Shown here: one piece after another, positions 1 through 5,514 of the stretch
Layout of the letters: the number at the start of each line of letters is the position of its first letter
How positions within the stretch are numbered: the first letter of the stretch is position 1
NCBI GenBank assembly: GCA_937900305.1
Contig: CALCCV010000649.1
Span: forward strand, 1-8,058
Length of the DNA stretch: 8,058 bases
DNA from: an uncultured Pseudobdellovibrionaceae bacterium
Lineage (GTDB): Bacteria; Bdellovibrionota; Bdellovibrionia; Bdellovibrionales; Bdellovibrionaceae
Reading direction: 5' to 3'
Translations under genes and position numbers: made by a program
The notes under the pieces: model-generated
What the model saw: the letters and a program-made list of their open reading frames with translations, nothing else
Told to the model about the DNA's origin: nothing
Databases searched by the model: none

Positions 1-1147
1 CGGATCTATGTAAGGTCACTTTTATTTTTCCACCGTCATTTGACGCTTGAGCTGCATTGCGGATGAGATTTTCGATGATTCTAGAAATTTTCCCCTTTGA
101 GACATGGATTTTCGTTTCTCCTTCAACTTGAGACTGAAGAGCAATCCTCTTGTCTAGAATGTCAGGATCATTTTTTAGCTCCTCAAGGATGGATTCGATT
201 TCTTTTCCGAGATCGACCTGGTCAAGAGTCTCCGCGTTCTCACCGAGCTTTTGTTTGTAAATGAGTTTTATTTGTTCTGCATATAATGACAGCCGATTAA
301 GGTTGTCCTTTAGACTTGTGACCTGATCGTGAATCGCCGGAGGGCATGTTGAAGACTGAAAATCCATGATTCCAAGTATTCGTCGCATTCGGAAGACTGG
401 ACTGAGAATGTCATGTCCAATTCCGCGAAGAGTTGTGATTACCGCCTCAGACCGTGCTTCAGTCTCAAGCTTTTCAATTTCTATCTTTAGCCCACTCAGG
501 GCATTGTGGATTGAGTTCAGTTCAGAAAACGGGGGTCGTTTATTTGTGATTGTCGCCTTTGGATCATCAGAAATTGTTTCACCCCACGTGAGCAGATGCG
601 AACTCACCTCGTTGATGGCGCCAATTATGTGACGATAAAACCCTAAAATTTGAACGAACAAGCCAATCACAAGTGTAAAGGCCACTATCCCCAAGATAGT
701 CCAGTCAGCGGCAGATCTAAGTTCAAAATACAAATATCCCCACAACGCTTTATGATCGTCATCGAAGTAAATGGGTTCGATGTAAGTTACCGATTGATCC
801 CAATAGTTTTTGCAGGCGGTACCTACTTCTGAACAATAGATTCTTGAATCCACGGCGCGCCCTTTGATCAAAGGTTCTTTATTCTCATCTAAGAAAATAA
901 TGGTCTCACCTTTTCTTAAGGCAAAATTGGATTGCAGCTCGAGTTCAAGTGTTCGGATATTTCCCGAAAGTATTTCTGAACGGTGAATCGATGTTATGGA
1001 TTTCGCGAGGATTACAATTCGCTGTTGGGAGTCTCGCATCTCAAAAACCATCAATAAGCAGAAAATCAGCGCCACAGCGAAAAGACTGGTGGATACCGTC
1101 CACTTCAGAGCCAACCTTTTGATATGGCTTTTCAAAGACCCTTTCAT
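1..1147 (-). CDS. Membrane-bound sensor histidine kinase, 3' end cut off by the window edge
   Basis: 382 codons of open frame are visible, read from the reverse complement, and the gene continues past base 1. A membrane segment lies at about residues 17-35, followed by a sensor region at about 36-148 and a second membrane segment at about 149-169. A linker leads to a HisKA-type dimerisation helix containing GIGHDILSP, whose H245 is the likely phosphoacceptor. The beginning of the HATPase domain follows, with the N-box ENLIRNAAQAS at 359-369 (N360, N364); the G boxes lie outside the window. The sensor region contains a close pair of cysteines (C105, C112) that could form a disulfide in the periplasm. 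The chosen ATG (1147-1145) overlaps the stop of the binding-protein frame as ATGA, which implies translational coupling. The sensor region was not assigned to a family, so the stimulus is unknown. No response regulator is visible; it could lie to the left. The histidine kinase call is firm. Confidence 0.92.
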   Translation of the reverse strand, partial: MKGSLKSHIKRLALKWTVSTSLFAVALIFCLLMVFEMRDSQQRIVILAKSITSIHRSEILSGNIRTLELELQSNFALRKGETIIFLDENKEPLIKGRAVDSRIYCSEVGTACKNYWDQSVTYIEPIYFDDDHKALWGYLYFELRSAADWTILGIVAFTLVIGLFVQILGFYRHIIGAINEVSSHLLTWGETISDDPKATITNKRPPFSELNSIHNALSGLKIEIEKLETEARSEAVITTLRGIGHDILSPVFRMRRILGIMDFQSSTCPPAIHDQVTSLKDNLNRLSLYAEQIKLIYKQKLGENAETLDQVDLGKEIESILEELKNDPDILDKRIALQSQVEGETKIHVSKGKISRIIENLIRNAAQASNDGGKIKVTLHRS

Positions 1148-1545
1148 TTTATTCTTACTTTTGAAAAAGGTATCGTCTCATCGCTGTTTGGTATGTCGGA
1201 GAGATCAATCCCAGGTTTGGCAACCGCAAAGCTCGAAAAGTGGATGAGGGGTAGAACGAAGCCAGCCTCTTGAGCACGGATCATAACCTGACTCATTTTC
1301 TGTGCCTTCTCTGCCTGAGAAGAAAGGCCGCGTGCCTTTTCCACTTGGCTTGCAAAATCATTAGGTGCTTCAAGTGACGCAACAAAAGGTGGATCGCGTT
1401 CAACAAAAAACGACATTGCTCCCTCGAAATTTGGATCTGCTACTGCTAAAGAGGTCGCCAAAATGTCAAAGTCCTGCTTTTTCATACGACCAGAAACATC
1501 TTGGACCGGAATAATTTCAATAGTCGGACTTGTTCCAAGTACTTG
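1144..1545 (-). pseudogene. 3' remnant of an ABC-type extracellular solute-binding protein (SBP_bac_5-like)
   Basis: About 130 residues resemble the C-terminal lobe of oligopeptide/dipeptide-type binding proteins. The stretch KKQDFDILATSLAVADPN matches the usual position of 'FD...W.ADYPDP'. It is followed by a helical Gln/Lys-rich region and an ending like '..PLIHFSSFAVAKPGI..', the usual 'P.IPL.H' closing strand. The family is normally about 500-600 residues with a signal peptide, so most of the gene is missing. The open frame continues to 1629, but those extra residues are antisense to the methyltransferase coding sequence and do not look like a binding protein, so the homology ends at about 1525-1545. 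The stop codon overlaps the kinase start (ATGA). A binding protein coupled to a sensor kinase suggests that the intact pair detected or imported a small ligand; that is inference. The family assignment rests on motif recognition only. Confidence 0.7.
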
Positions 1546-1546
1546 T

Positions 1547-1981
1547 GCTTTTATGTGGCTAGACCAAAAGAAATTCTTGCAGGAGGCTCGAAGAATCCTC
1601 AAGGTAGGGAGTAACTTGAGCATCGACAATTATGGATTTAGCGGAGCCATGGTTGGGAACAAAAGGTTTAATGATTTATTTAGCAAAGTTAGCAGTACAT
1701 ACATGTCGAATCCCCCAAGATACGAAAATTATCCTGATCCGAAAGCTATAAATGATTTTGGATTCAAATTGGAAACCGAAATCCATCTCGATCATAACGT
1801 TGAGTTGGATCTCAATCAGTTTGTTGAATATCTGAAAACGCGAAGTAATTTTATTAATTTACCAGTGGATCTTCAAATTCAGACCTCAACTGAAATTTTA
1901 GATTTGTACAAAAGTTCCTTTGGAGAGACTAAGCGAACACTCAGATTTAGAGCCGATCTGATGCTCTTTCGTGCTATATGA
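1547..1981 (+). pseudogene. 3' remnant of a class I SAM-dependent methyltransferase (Methyltransf_11-like)
   Basis: The frame from AFMWLDQKKFLQEARRILK onward corresponds to the motif III-IV region of type 11 methyltransferases ('A.HWFD...FL.E..RVLKPGG'). It continues through the family's C-terminal part, with PPRYENYPD, a DFGF motif, 'QFVEYLKTRSNF' and a final beta-hairpin ending LRFRADLMLFRAI before the TGA. The N-terminal Rossmann half that binds SAM (motif I, the glycine-rich loop) is absent. Upstream sequence in the same frame is open to 1463, but it is antisense to the binding-protein gene and shows no methyltransferase motifs. No plausible start with a ribosome binding site was seen at the junction. 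The remnant should be unable to bind SAM on its own. The tail is in one uninterrupted frame, so the truncation may be recent, or it may be a join made during assembly. Confidence 0.75.
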
Positions 1982-2018
1982 TCTTTCTAGTTATCTTGCC
2001 AGAAACGCTTAGCTGCAT
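1974..2018 (-). other. Strong Shine-Dalgarno followed by a 14-codon reading frame
   Basis: On the reverse strand the sequence AGGAGGAATTC precedes an ATG at 2018-2016, which is close to an ideal ribosome binding site and spacing. The frame encodes MQLSVSGKITRKII and stops at TAG (1976-1974), overlapping the last bases of the methyltransferase remnant on the other strand. It could be a leader peptide, a short independent peptide, the severed start of a lost gene (it lies beside a rearranged region), or chance. The peptide is basic with no recognised motif. Nothing downstream on the same strand is clearly its target: the binding-protein remnant begins more than 400 bases further on. Confidence 0.3.
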
Positions 2019-2300
2019 GAATTCCTCCTAACGAAAAAAACTTCGATTCTTTGCGGAAGCTAAGCTGTTTTGCACTGAGCTCCTAAAAACTAAACCGAAA
2101 TTTTATTTGGTTGCAAATTCACGGACTTGTCGCCTATGTGCATAAAACCCACTTTTGTATAGTGGGTCGAATTTTAAACATCGGCTTTTGGAGCAATGGG
2201 ATCAATACATCCGAACTCAAAGCCAAATCATTTGTGGCATCGCTGCAAGCCGAAGAGATTCAACATTGACCGCGCTCGAGAGGCATTTTACCCGTAGAGA
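1982..2300. other. Intergenic stretch between methyltransferase remnant and GNAT gene
   Basis: About 320 bases without a convincing gene. It contains the strong ribosome binding site and mini-frame on the minus strand (1974-2018), an 8-bp inverted repeat (2007-2014 with 2058-2065), and a small hairpin ACCCAC / GTGGGT (2147-2152 with 2162-2167, 9-base loop) that lacks a clear T tract. A plus-strand frame without an ATG runs from 2146 to the TGA at 2302-2304, overlapping the GNAT start as ATGA. Some of this may be decayed gene material from the same rearrangement that cut the methyltransferase. Confidence 0.5.
2007..2065. repeat. Inverted repeat GCTTAGCT / AGCTAAGC
   Basis: GCTTAGCT at 2007-2014 is the exact reverse complement of AGCTAAGC at 2058-2065, separated by 43 bases that include an A-rich run. 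The left arm lies inside the 14-codon minus-strand frame and the right arm lies upstream of its ribosome binding site. If transcribed on the minus strand, the paired arms would enclose that ribosome binding site. An 8-bp match over such a distance may be chance. Confidence 0.3.
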
Positions 2301-2831
2301 ATGATCGATATTGTAAAAATCGCCGAATCTGATTTCGAAAAGTTGATACCTTGGATAGATTCTGAGCGCGAGCTGCGCCAGTGGGCTGCGCATTCCCTCT
2401 CCTATCCAATCAATATTGAGGAGTTATCCAAGAGCTTGAAGGCTGCAGACACCGTTGGGTTCAAAGCGATGTGGCACGACAAGATGGTTGGATATGCTGA
2501 CTTCGCCCGTGTGAATCGAAAGAATGGAACGGCAACGATCTGCAGAGTTCTTGTTCCTAAGGAGATGCGAGGAATGGGGATCGCTTTCGAAATGCTGAGG
2601 AAAATGTGCTCTTTCGCTTTTGAGGAACTAGGCCTGAGAAGAATCGATTTGTTAGTGTTCGATTTCAACGATTCTGCAATCAAGGTCTACAAGAAGCTCG
2701 GATTTCAACAGGAGGGCAAAATGAGAGAATGGCTTCAACTCGATGAGAGTGAAAATTGGGATGTTATCCAAATGGGACTCCTTAAAAGAGACTTTGTTTG
2801 TGAACCAAAACCCTCCAAAGATCTGGGGTGA
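2301..2831 (+). CDS. GNAT-family N-acetyltransferase (Acetyltransf_3 / RimJ-like)
   Basis: The protein has 176 residues, a normal length for a single-domain GNAT enzyme, which transfers an acetyl group from acetyl-CoA to an amine. Motif A is visible as ICRVLVPKEMRGMGIAFEML at about 95-114. Its RGMGIA segment matches the R/Q-x-x-G-x-G/A loop that holds the CoA pyrophosphate. The C-terminal motif B is also visible: LGLRRIDLLVFDFNDSAIKV, then YKKLGFQQEGKMRE, where the Asn of FDFNDSAI and the Tyr of VYKKLGF are the usual CoA-side residues. The end, 'WDVIQMGLLKRDF', resembles ribosomal-protein or aminoglycoside acetyltransferases of the RimJ type, but the substrate cannot be told. The ATG at 2301 was chosen because an in-frame stop lies just upstream (2295-2297). 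The ribosome binding site is weak (GAGAGG is well upstream), and a short frame overlaps the start by ATGA. The gene looks intact. Confidence 0.9.
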   Translation: MIDIVKIAESDFEKLIPWIDSERELRQWAAHSLSYPINIEELSKSLKAADTVGFKAMWHDKMVGYADFARVNRKNGTATICRVLVPKEMRGMGIAFEMLRKMCSFAFEELGLRRIDLLVFDFNDSAIKVYKKLGFQQEGKMREWLQLDESENWDVIQMGLLKRDFVCEPKPSKDLG

Positions 2832-3160
2832 ATATTTTTGAATTTTCTGACTTAGCTTTTTTTACCGCTATCGCGCAGTCGAATCGACTTGGATTCTTGA
2901 CGGCGAACAAAAATCTGGGATTGTTTATCACCCAAGCCAAAAAAATAGCGAGCCTAGGCTGAGACCCGACGTTTGCGCTTTCTCAAGTCCCCAGGTGCGA
3001 CAAAGTTTATGCAAGCCCGTTCCGTTTTGATTCAAACTGTTGCGCCCTCCTATTTTGAAACAAGACTCGTCGTATTTTCTAGGCGAATTGCAATTTGTTT
3101 TTCCGTTAGCCTGAATTCATCGAACATCTTTGGAAGAGACAAACGAACAAGGGGGAAACA
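2832..3160 (+). other. Intergenic region upstream of the secreted-protein gene
   Basis: About 330 bases. Both strands were examined and no convincing gene was seen. A TTG-started frame at 2973-3164 gives a basic, featureless peptide with no ribosome binding site and is not accepted. The region ends with the strong ribosome binding site AAGGGGG (3149-3155), five bases before the ATG at 3161. A candidate promoter is listed separately. A T-rich run at 2868-2875 lies 37 bases after the GNAT stop but has no clear stem before it. Confidence 0.5.
3088..3116 (+). promoter_or_regulatory. Candidate sigma-70-type promoter for the secreted-protein gene
   Basis: TTGCAA (3088-3093) is followed by a 17-base spacer and CTGAAT (3111-3116). 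The -35 element is good and the -10 element is poor (three matches to TATAAT). It would give a leader of roughly 35-40 bases before the ATG at 3161. This is a weak prediction by eye. Confidence 0.22.
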
Positions 3161-3725
3161 ATGAAAGCATTTTTATTTTCGGGAATGATGATTTTGGTGA
3201 CTTTGGCTGCGAATGCTCAAAGTGGAACGGGAACTTTGAACATCGTAAAAAATCCAGGTTTGGATCGTCGCGCAGAGTTTTGGGAGGTCACTTCGCGGGC
3301 CACGATTGATTCGTCGTCCGTGACTCTCGAAGGTGCGAATTCATACATTCAACAACTGGCTGCGATTTCTCCCTATGTTCCACTTCAAATTGCAGCGAAT
3401 GTTTCGCTTTCGGCCACCTTGGATGGCAAAGCGGATTGTCCAACCGCCACATTTATAGTTGGAAGCTGGGATCCAAACACACAATGATCGTCAAGTGTTC
3501 AAAGTGAAAACAGAAAATCCAAAGTACGAACGAAATAACTCCGGCAAAATCGAGTCGACCACTTGCACTGCGCCCGTCAAAAAGTACAGAGCTATTTTGT
3601 TGAACACCTCTATGGCCATGGTCTTGCGCCAAATCTATGTGCAAAAAGCCAGCGGGAGTGCAGACGTGAAAGTGAATTCCATCACCATTCAACCCTTGGA
3701 AGCCCCGTCGCCGACCCCTCTTTAA
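3161..3725 (+). pseudogene. Small secreted beta-rich protein, disrupted by a frameshift
   Basis: The first frame (3161-3487) starts with a clear signal peptide, MKAFLFSGMMILVTLAANAQ, with likely cleavage after ANA. It continues with NPGLDRRAEFWEV..., similar to the opening of carbohydrate-binding-type beta-sandwich domains ('NPGFE..W'). It stops abruptly at TGA 3485-3487. The next frame, open from 3459 (just after a TAG at 3456-3458) to TAA 3725, reads DRQVFKVKTENPKYERNN and closes with IYVQKASGSADVKVNSITIQ, the usual last strand of such a domain, then a Pro-rich tail. Joining the two frames with a shift between 3459 and 3487 gives one protein of about 188 residues that looks complete. The start is supported by AAGGGGG five bases upstream. 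A real inactivation, a sequencing error (GGG at 3468-3470 or AAA at 3474-3476 are candidate sites) or programmed frameshifting would all fit. No enzyme motif is visible, and a sugar-binding role is inference only. Confidence 0.65.
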
Positions 3726-3731
3726 AGACGA

Positions 3732-3769
3732 AAGCCAGTAGGACCATGATTTTATGGTCCTCTGTGCTT
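3732..3769 (+). terminator. Long imperfect hairpin after the secreted-protein gene
   Basis: AGGACCAT (3740-3747) and ATGGTCCT (3754-3761) form a perfect 8-bp stem around a six-base GATTTT loop. The stem continues outward with CAG/CTG (3736-3738 with 3762-3764) and AAGC/GCTT (3732-3735 with 3766-3769), with single T bulges on each side. It starts seven bases after the stop codon at 3725. No long T tract follows, so it may be a weak terminator, an RNA-stabilising 3' hairpin, or active on either strand. Confidence 0.55.
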
Positions 3770-3995
3770 CCAATCTTCGCGCTATTTTGAGGCGTTCCCA
3801 TAGGGCCCACGGCAGAGTTCCTTTCGTCACGTCGCTGAGGCTTCCTCTAGCCTTTCAATTTTCATGACTCCAATTTCAGTCACAAACGGAAGAGAGCGTG
3901 CCAAGGCTTGACTCAGAAGGCCTGATGGGAAGGATTGGACGGTTTCTAAAAAAGCTGTCAACCTGCGCTAGTGAGGGAAAAGGAGATTTAGAATT

Positions 3996-4250
3996 ATGAA
4001 GGAAGAAATTAGAAGTTTAGTCATTGCGGCTGTGGCCTTTGGGATCCTGTCGATGAAAGCCGTCAAAGGAGTGGCCGTTGTCGCGGCCTTTGTCAGTATA
4101 GAGCATCGAGTTTGGCAAATGGAGGACAGCTTGGATTTGGTTTCTTTTTTTCTAGCTGTGATCTTAGGATATTGTGTTTACTTTCAGTATCGCTCAGTGC
4201 AGAGCCGCTTTTCTCCTGTTGCGAGCCTAGATAAGTCAATTCAAACTTAG
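3996..4250 (+). CDS. Small two-helix membrane protein, function unknown
   Basis: 84 residues. A hydrophobic segment at about residues 7-35 (LVIAAVAFGILSM, then GVAVVAAFV) is followed by a short charged loop (EHRVWQMEDS) and a second segment at about 48-65 (LVSFFLAVILGYCVYF). A polar C-terminal tail ends in SIQT. The start is well supported: AAGGAG at 3980-3985 lies ten bases before the ATG. The gene stands alone, converges with the formylglycine-generating enzyme gene (34 bases between the stops), and no strong terminator is visible between them. I do not recognise the family. Positive charge near the N-terminus is slight, so the topology is uncertain. The good ribosome binding site and hydrophobic pattern argue that it is a real gene. 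Confidence 0.6.
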   Translation: MKEEIRSLVIAAVAFGILSMKAVKGVAVVAAFVSIEHRVWQMEDSLDLVSFFLAVILGYCVYFQYRSVQSRFSPVASLDKSIQT

Positions 4251-4284
4251 ATTCCAAAGCTCAGAAGGCGGCTCTGGTCCTAGC

Positions 4285-5307
4285 TCACTTCGCGCAGCGA
4301 AAGCCGACGTTGGAGCCTGAGCTCGAAGGCTCTCCCTTGCCTCTGGAGGCCACCAAATAGCGTGTGCAATACTCAGCGGTGCAGAGAAACGAGCCACCGC
4401 GCTGAACCCGTTTTACGACTCCAGGTTCGCCGGGATCATAGCTGTCAGCGGGACCATGGGGATTTTTAGTTTCTCCGCCTTGATCTTGGAGGGATTGATA
4501 GTAGTCTGGGCGGTAGAAATCAGAAGTCCACTGCCAAACATTTCCAGAAACATCGTACAAGCCAAAACCATTTGGCGGAAAACTTCGCACGGGGGAGGTG
4601 CCGACAAAGCCGTCCTCGCCTGTGTTGTGATCGGGGAAATGCCCCTGAAAAAGATTTGCGGGCCATTGACCGTTGGGTTTCAAGTCATCGCCCCAGCTGT
4701 AGAGTTTGCCAACCAAACCGCCGCGTGCGGCGTACTCGAACTCGGCTTCCGTAGGAAGTCTTTTTCCGGCCCATTGGCAGTAAGAAATCGCGTCGTCATA
4801 GCCAATGTGAACGGCGGGATGATCCATGCGTTGATCTATGGAGCTGCCAGGGCCTTCCGGTTGATGCCAAAACGCGTCCTTCTGATATTTCCACCAAGCC
4901 AAAACGCTGGTCAATGGCACCGGACCTGCGGGGGGATTGAACACGGCTGATCCTGCGTGGAGCTCTTCTTTGGGAACATCGGGATAGTCTTCGGCAGAGG
5001 GCACTTTTTCGGCAATGGTCTGGTATTTTGTCGAAAGGGCAAATTTCAAAAAGGCTTCGTTGGTCACAGGAGTTTTGTCCATCCAGAATCCATCAAGAGT
5101 GACGTTGTGAATCGGAAGAGCATCTTCCATGTCGCAGCTTGCGCAACCTTGTTCGAAAGTTCCCGGCTTGATCCAAACCATTTCTTCTTCTTCGCCATTG
5201 CTGGTCAAAGCCAGCGCAGATTCTTTGAATTTGATCACGCCCGAACTGGCCGCAGCGACAAGAGTCACAATTCCTAAAGCGGTCCACAGTTTGTTTTGCA
5301 CTGTCAT
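4285..5307 (-). CDS. Exported formylglycine-generating enzyme (sulfatase-modifying factor 1 family)
   Basis: This enzyme should oxidise the active-site cysteine of Cys-type sulfatases to C-alpha-formylglycine using O2 and copper. The 340-residue protein begins with a hydrophobic segment (about residues 8-24) ending near ALALT, so it is exported or anchored. The FGE-sulfatase domain follows from MVWIKPGTF (43-51). It contains DHPAVHIGYDDAISYCQWAG, KRLPTEAEFEYAARGG, NTGEDGFVGTSPV, FPPNGFGLYDVSGNVWQWT and the end RGGSFLCTAEYCTRYLVASR...GSNVGFRC. Cys309 and Cys314 have the spacing of the catalytic pair of human FGE (Cys336/Cys341). Cys177 and Cys338 correspond to its structural disulfide Cys218-Cys365; the second human disulfide is replaced (A194, V319). 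An unusual CASC pair is present at 55-58. The ATG at 5307 was chosen because GGGGGAG precedes it and the signal segment follows; the frame is open further upstream, to 5463, but that extension looks non-coding. It lies downstream of the sulfatase it probably activates. The close match to the aerobic catalytic family is unusual among distant SUMF1-like proteins. Confidence 0.92.
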   Translation of the reverse strand: MTVQNKLWTALGIVTLVAAASSGVIKFKESALALTSNGEEEEMVWIKPGTFEQGCASCDMEDALPIHNVTLDGFWMDKTPVTNEAFLKFALSTKYQTIAEKVPSAEDYPDVPKEELHAGSAVFNPPAGPVPLTSVLAWWKYQKDAFWHQPEGPGSSIDQRMDHPAVHIGYDDAISYCQWAGKRLPTEAEFEYAARGGLVGKLYSWGDDLKPNGQWPANLFQGHFPDHNTGEDGFVGTSPVRSFPPNGFGLYDVSGNVWQWTSDFYRPDYYQSLQDQGGETKNPHGPADSYDPGEPGVVKRVQRGGSFLCTAEYCTRYLVASRGKGEPSSSGSNVGFRCAK

Positions 5308-5370
5308 CGACTCTCCCCCAAAGCGCAGACGTTGTTGGTCATTGTGGTGCGCTCTTGTTTGATGATGGCT

Positions 5371-5402
5371 TTGATTCCATCGTGATTCAATCTTGATTCC
5401 AT
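5371..5402. repeat. Direct repeat TTGATTCCAT with 22-bp spacing in the sulfatase/FGE gap
   Basis: TTGATTCCAT occurs at 5371-5380 and again at 5393-5402, exactly 22 bp apart (about two helical turns), with a related TGATTCAA at 5383-5390 between them. A run of nine T follows at 5412-5420. The array lies 64-95 bases upstream of the formylglycine-generating enzyme start on the minus strand. It could be an operator or a curved promoter element for that gene, or a chance repeat; no regulator is identified. Confidence 0.35.
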
Positions 5403-5514
5403 TGGGCTTGATTTTTTTTTGCGCGAAGGGGTCAGACAGCGTCGCGAGATGGAATGGAGTCACCTCTGCTGGGCAACTCCAAGTTGGAGGAACATGAACC
5501 GCGGGGCGCAGGGG

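Noticed and set aside
2147..2167. ACCCAC / GTGGGT hairpin as a terminator
   Set aside because: Only six base pairs with a nine-base loop and no T tract; it is too weak to call and is 166 bases away from the preceding stop.
2973..3164. TTG-started 63-residue frame overlapping the secreted-protein start by ATGA
   Set aside because: It has no ribosome binding site or recognisable motif, and the composition is like non-coding DNA; the overlap is explained by the strong start at 3161.
3453..3830. 125-residue minus-strand frame opposite the secreted-protein gene
   Set aside because: It has no ribosome binding site and no recognisable domain, and it lies antisense to a frame with signal peptide and domain features.
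4456..5277. Several plus-strand frames opposite the formylglycine-generating enzyme gene
   Set aside because: They are antisense shadows of a gene whose catalytic motifs are unambiguous.
5308..5463. N-terminal extension of the formylglycine-generating enzyme from 5463
   Set aside because: The added 52 residues are basic and His/Gln-rich, come before a clear GGGGGAG ribosome binding site and signal segment at 5307, and cover the direct-repeat region.
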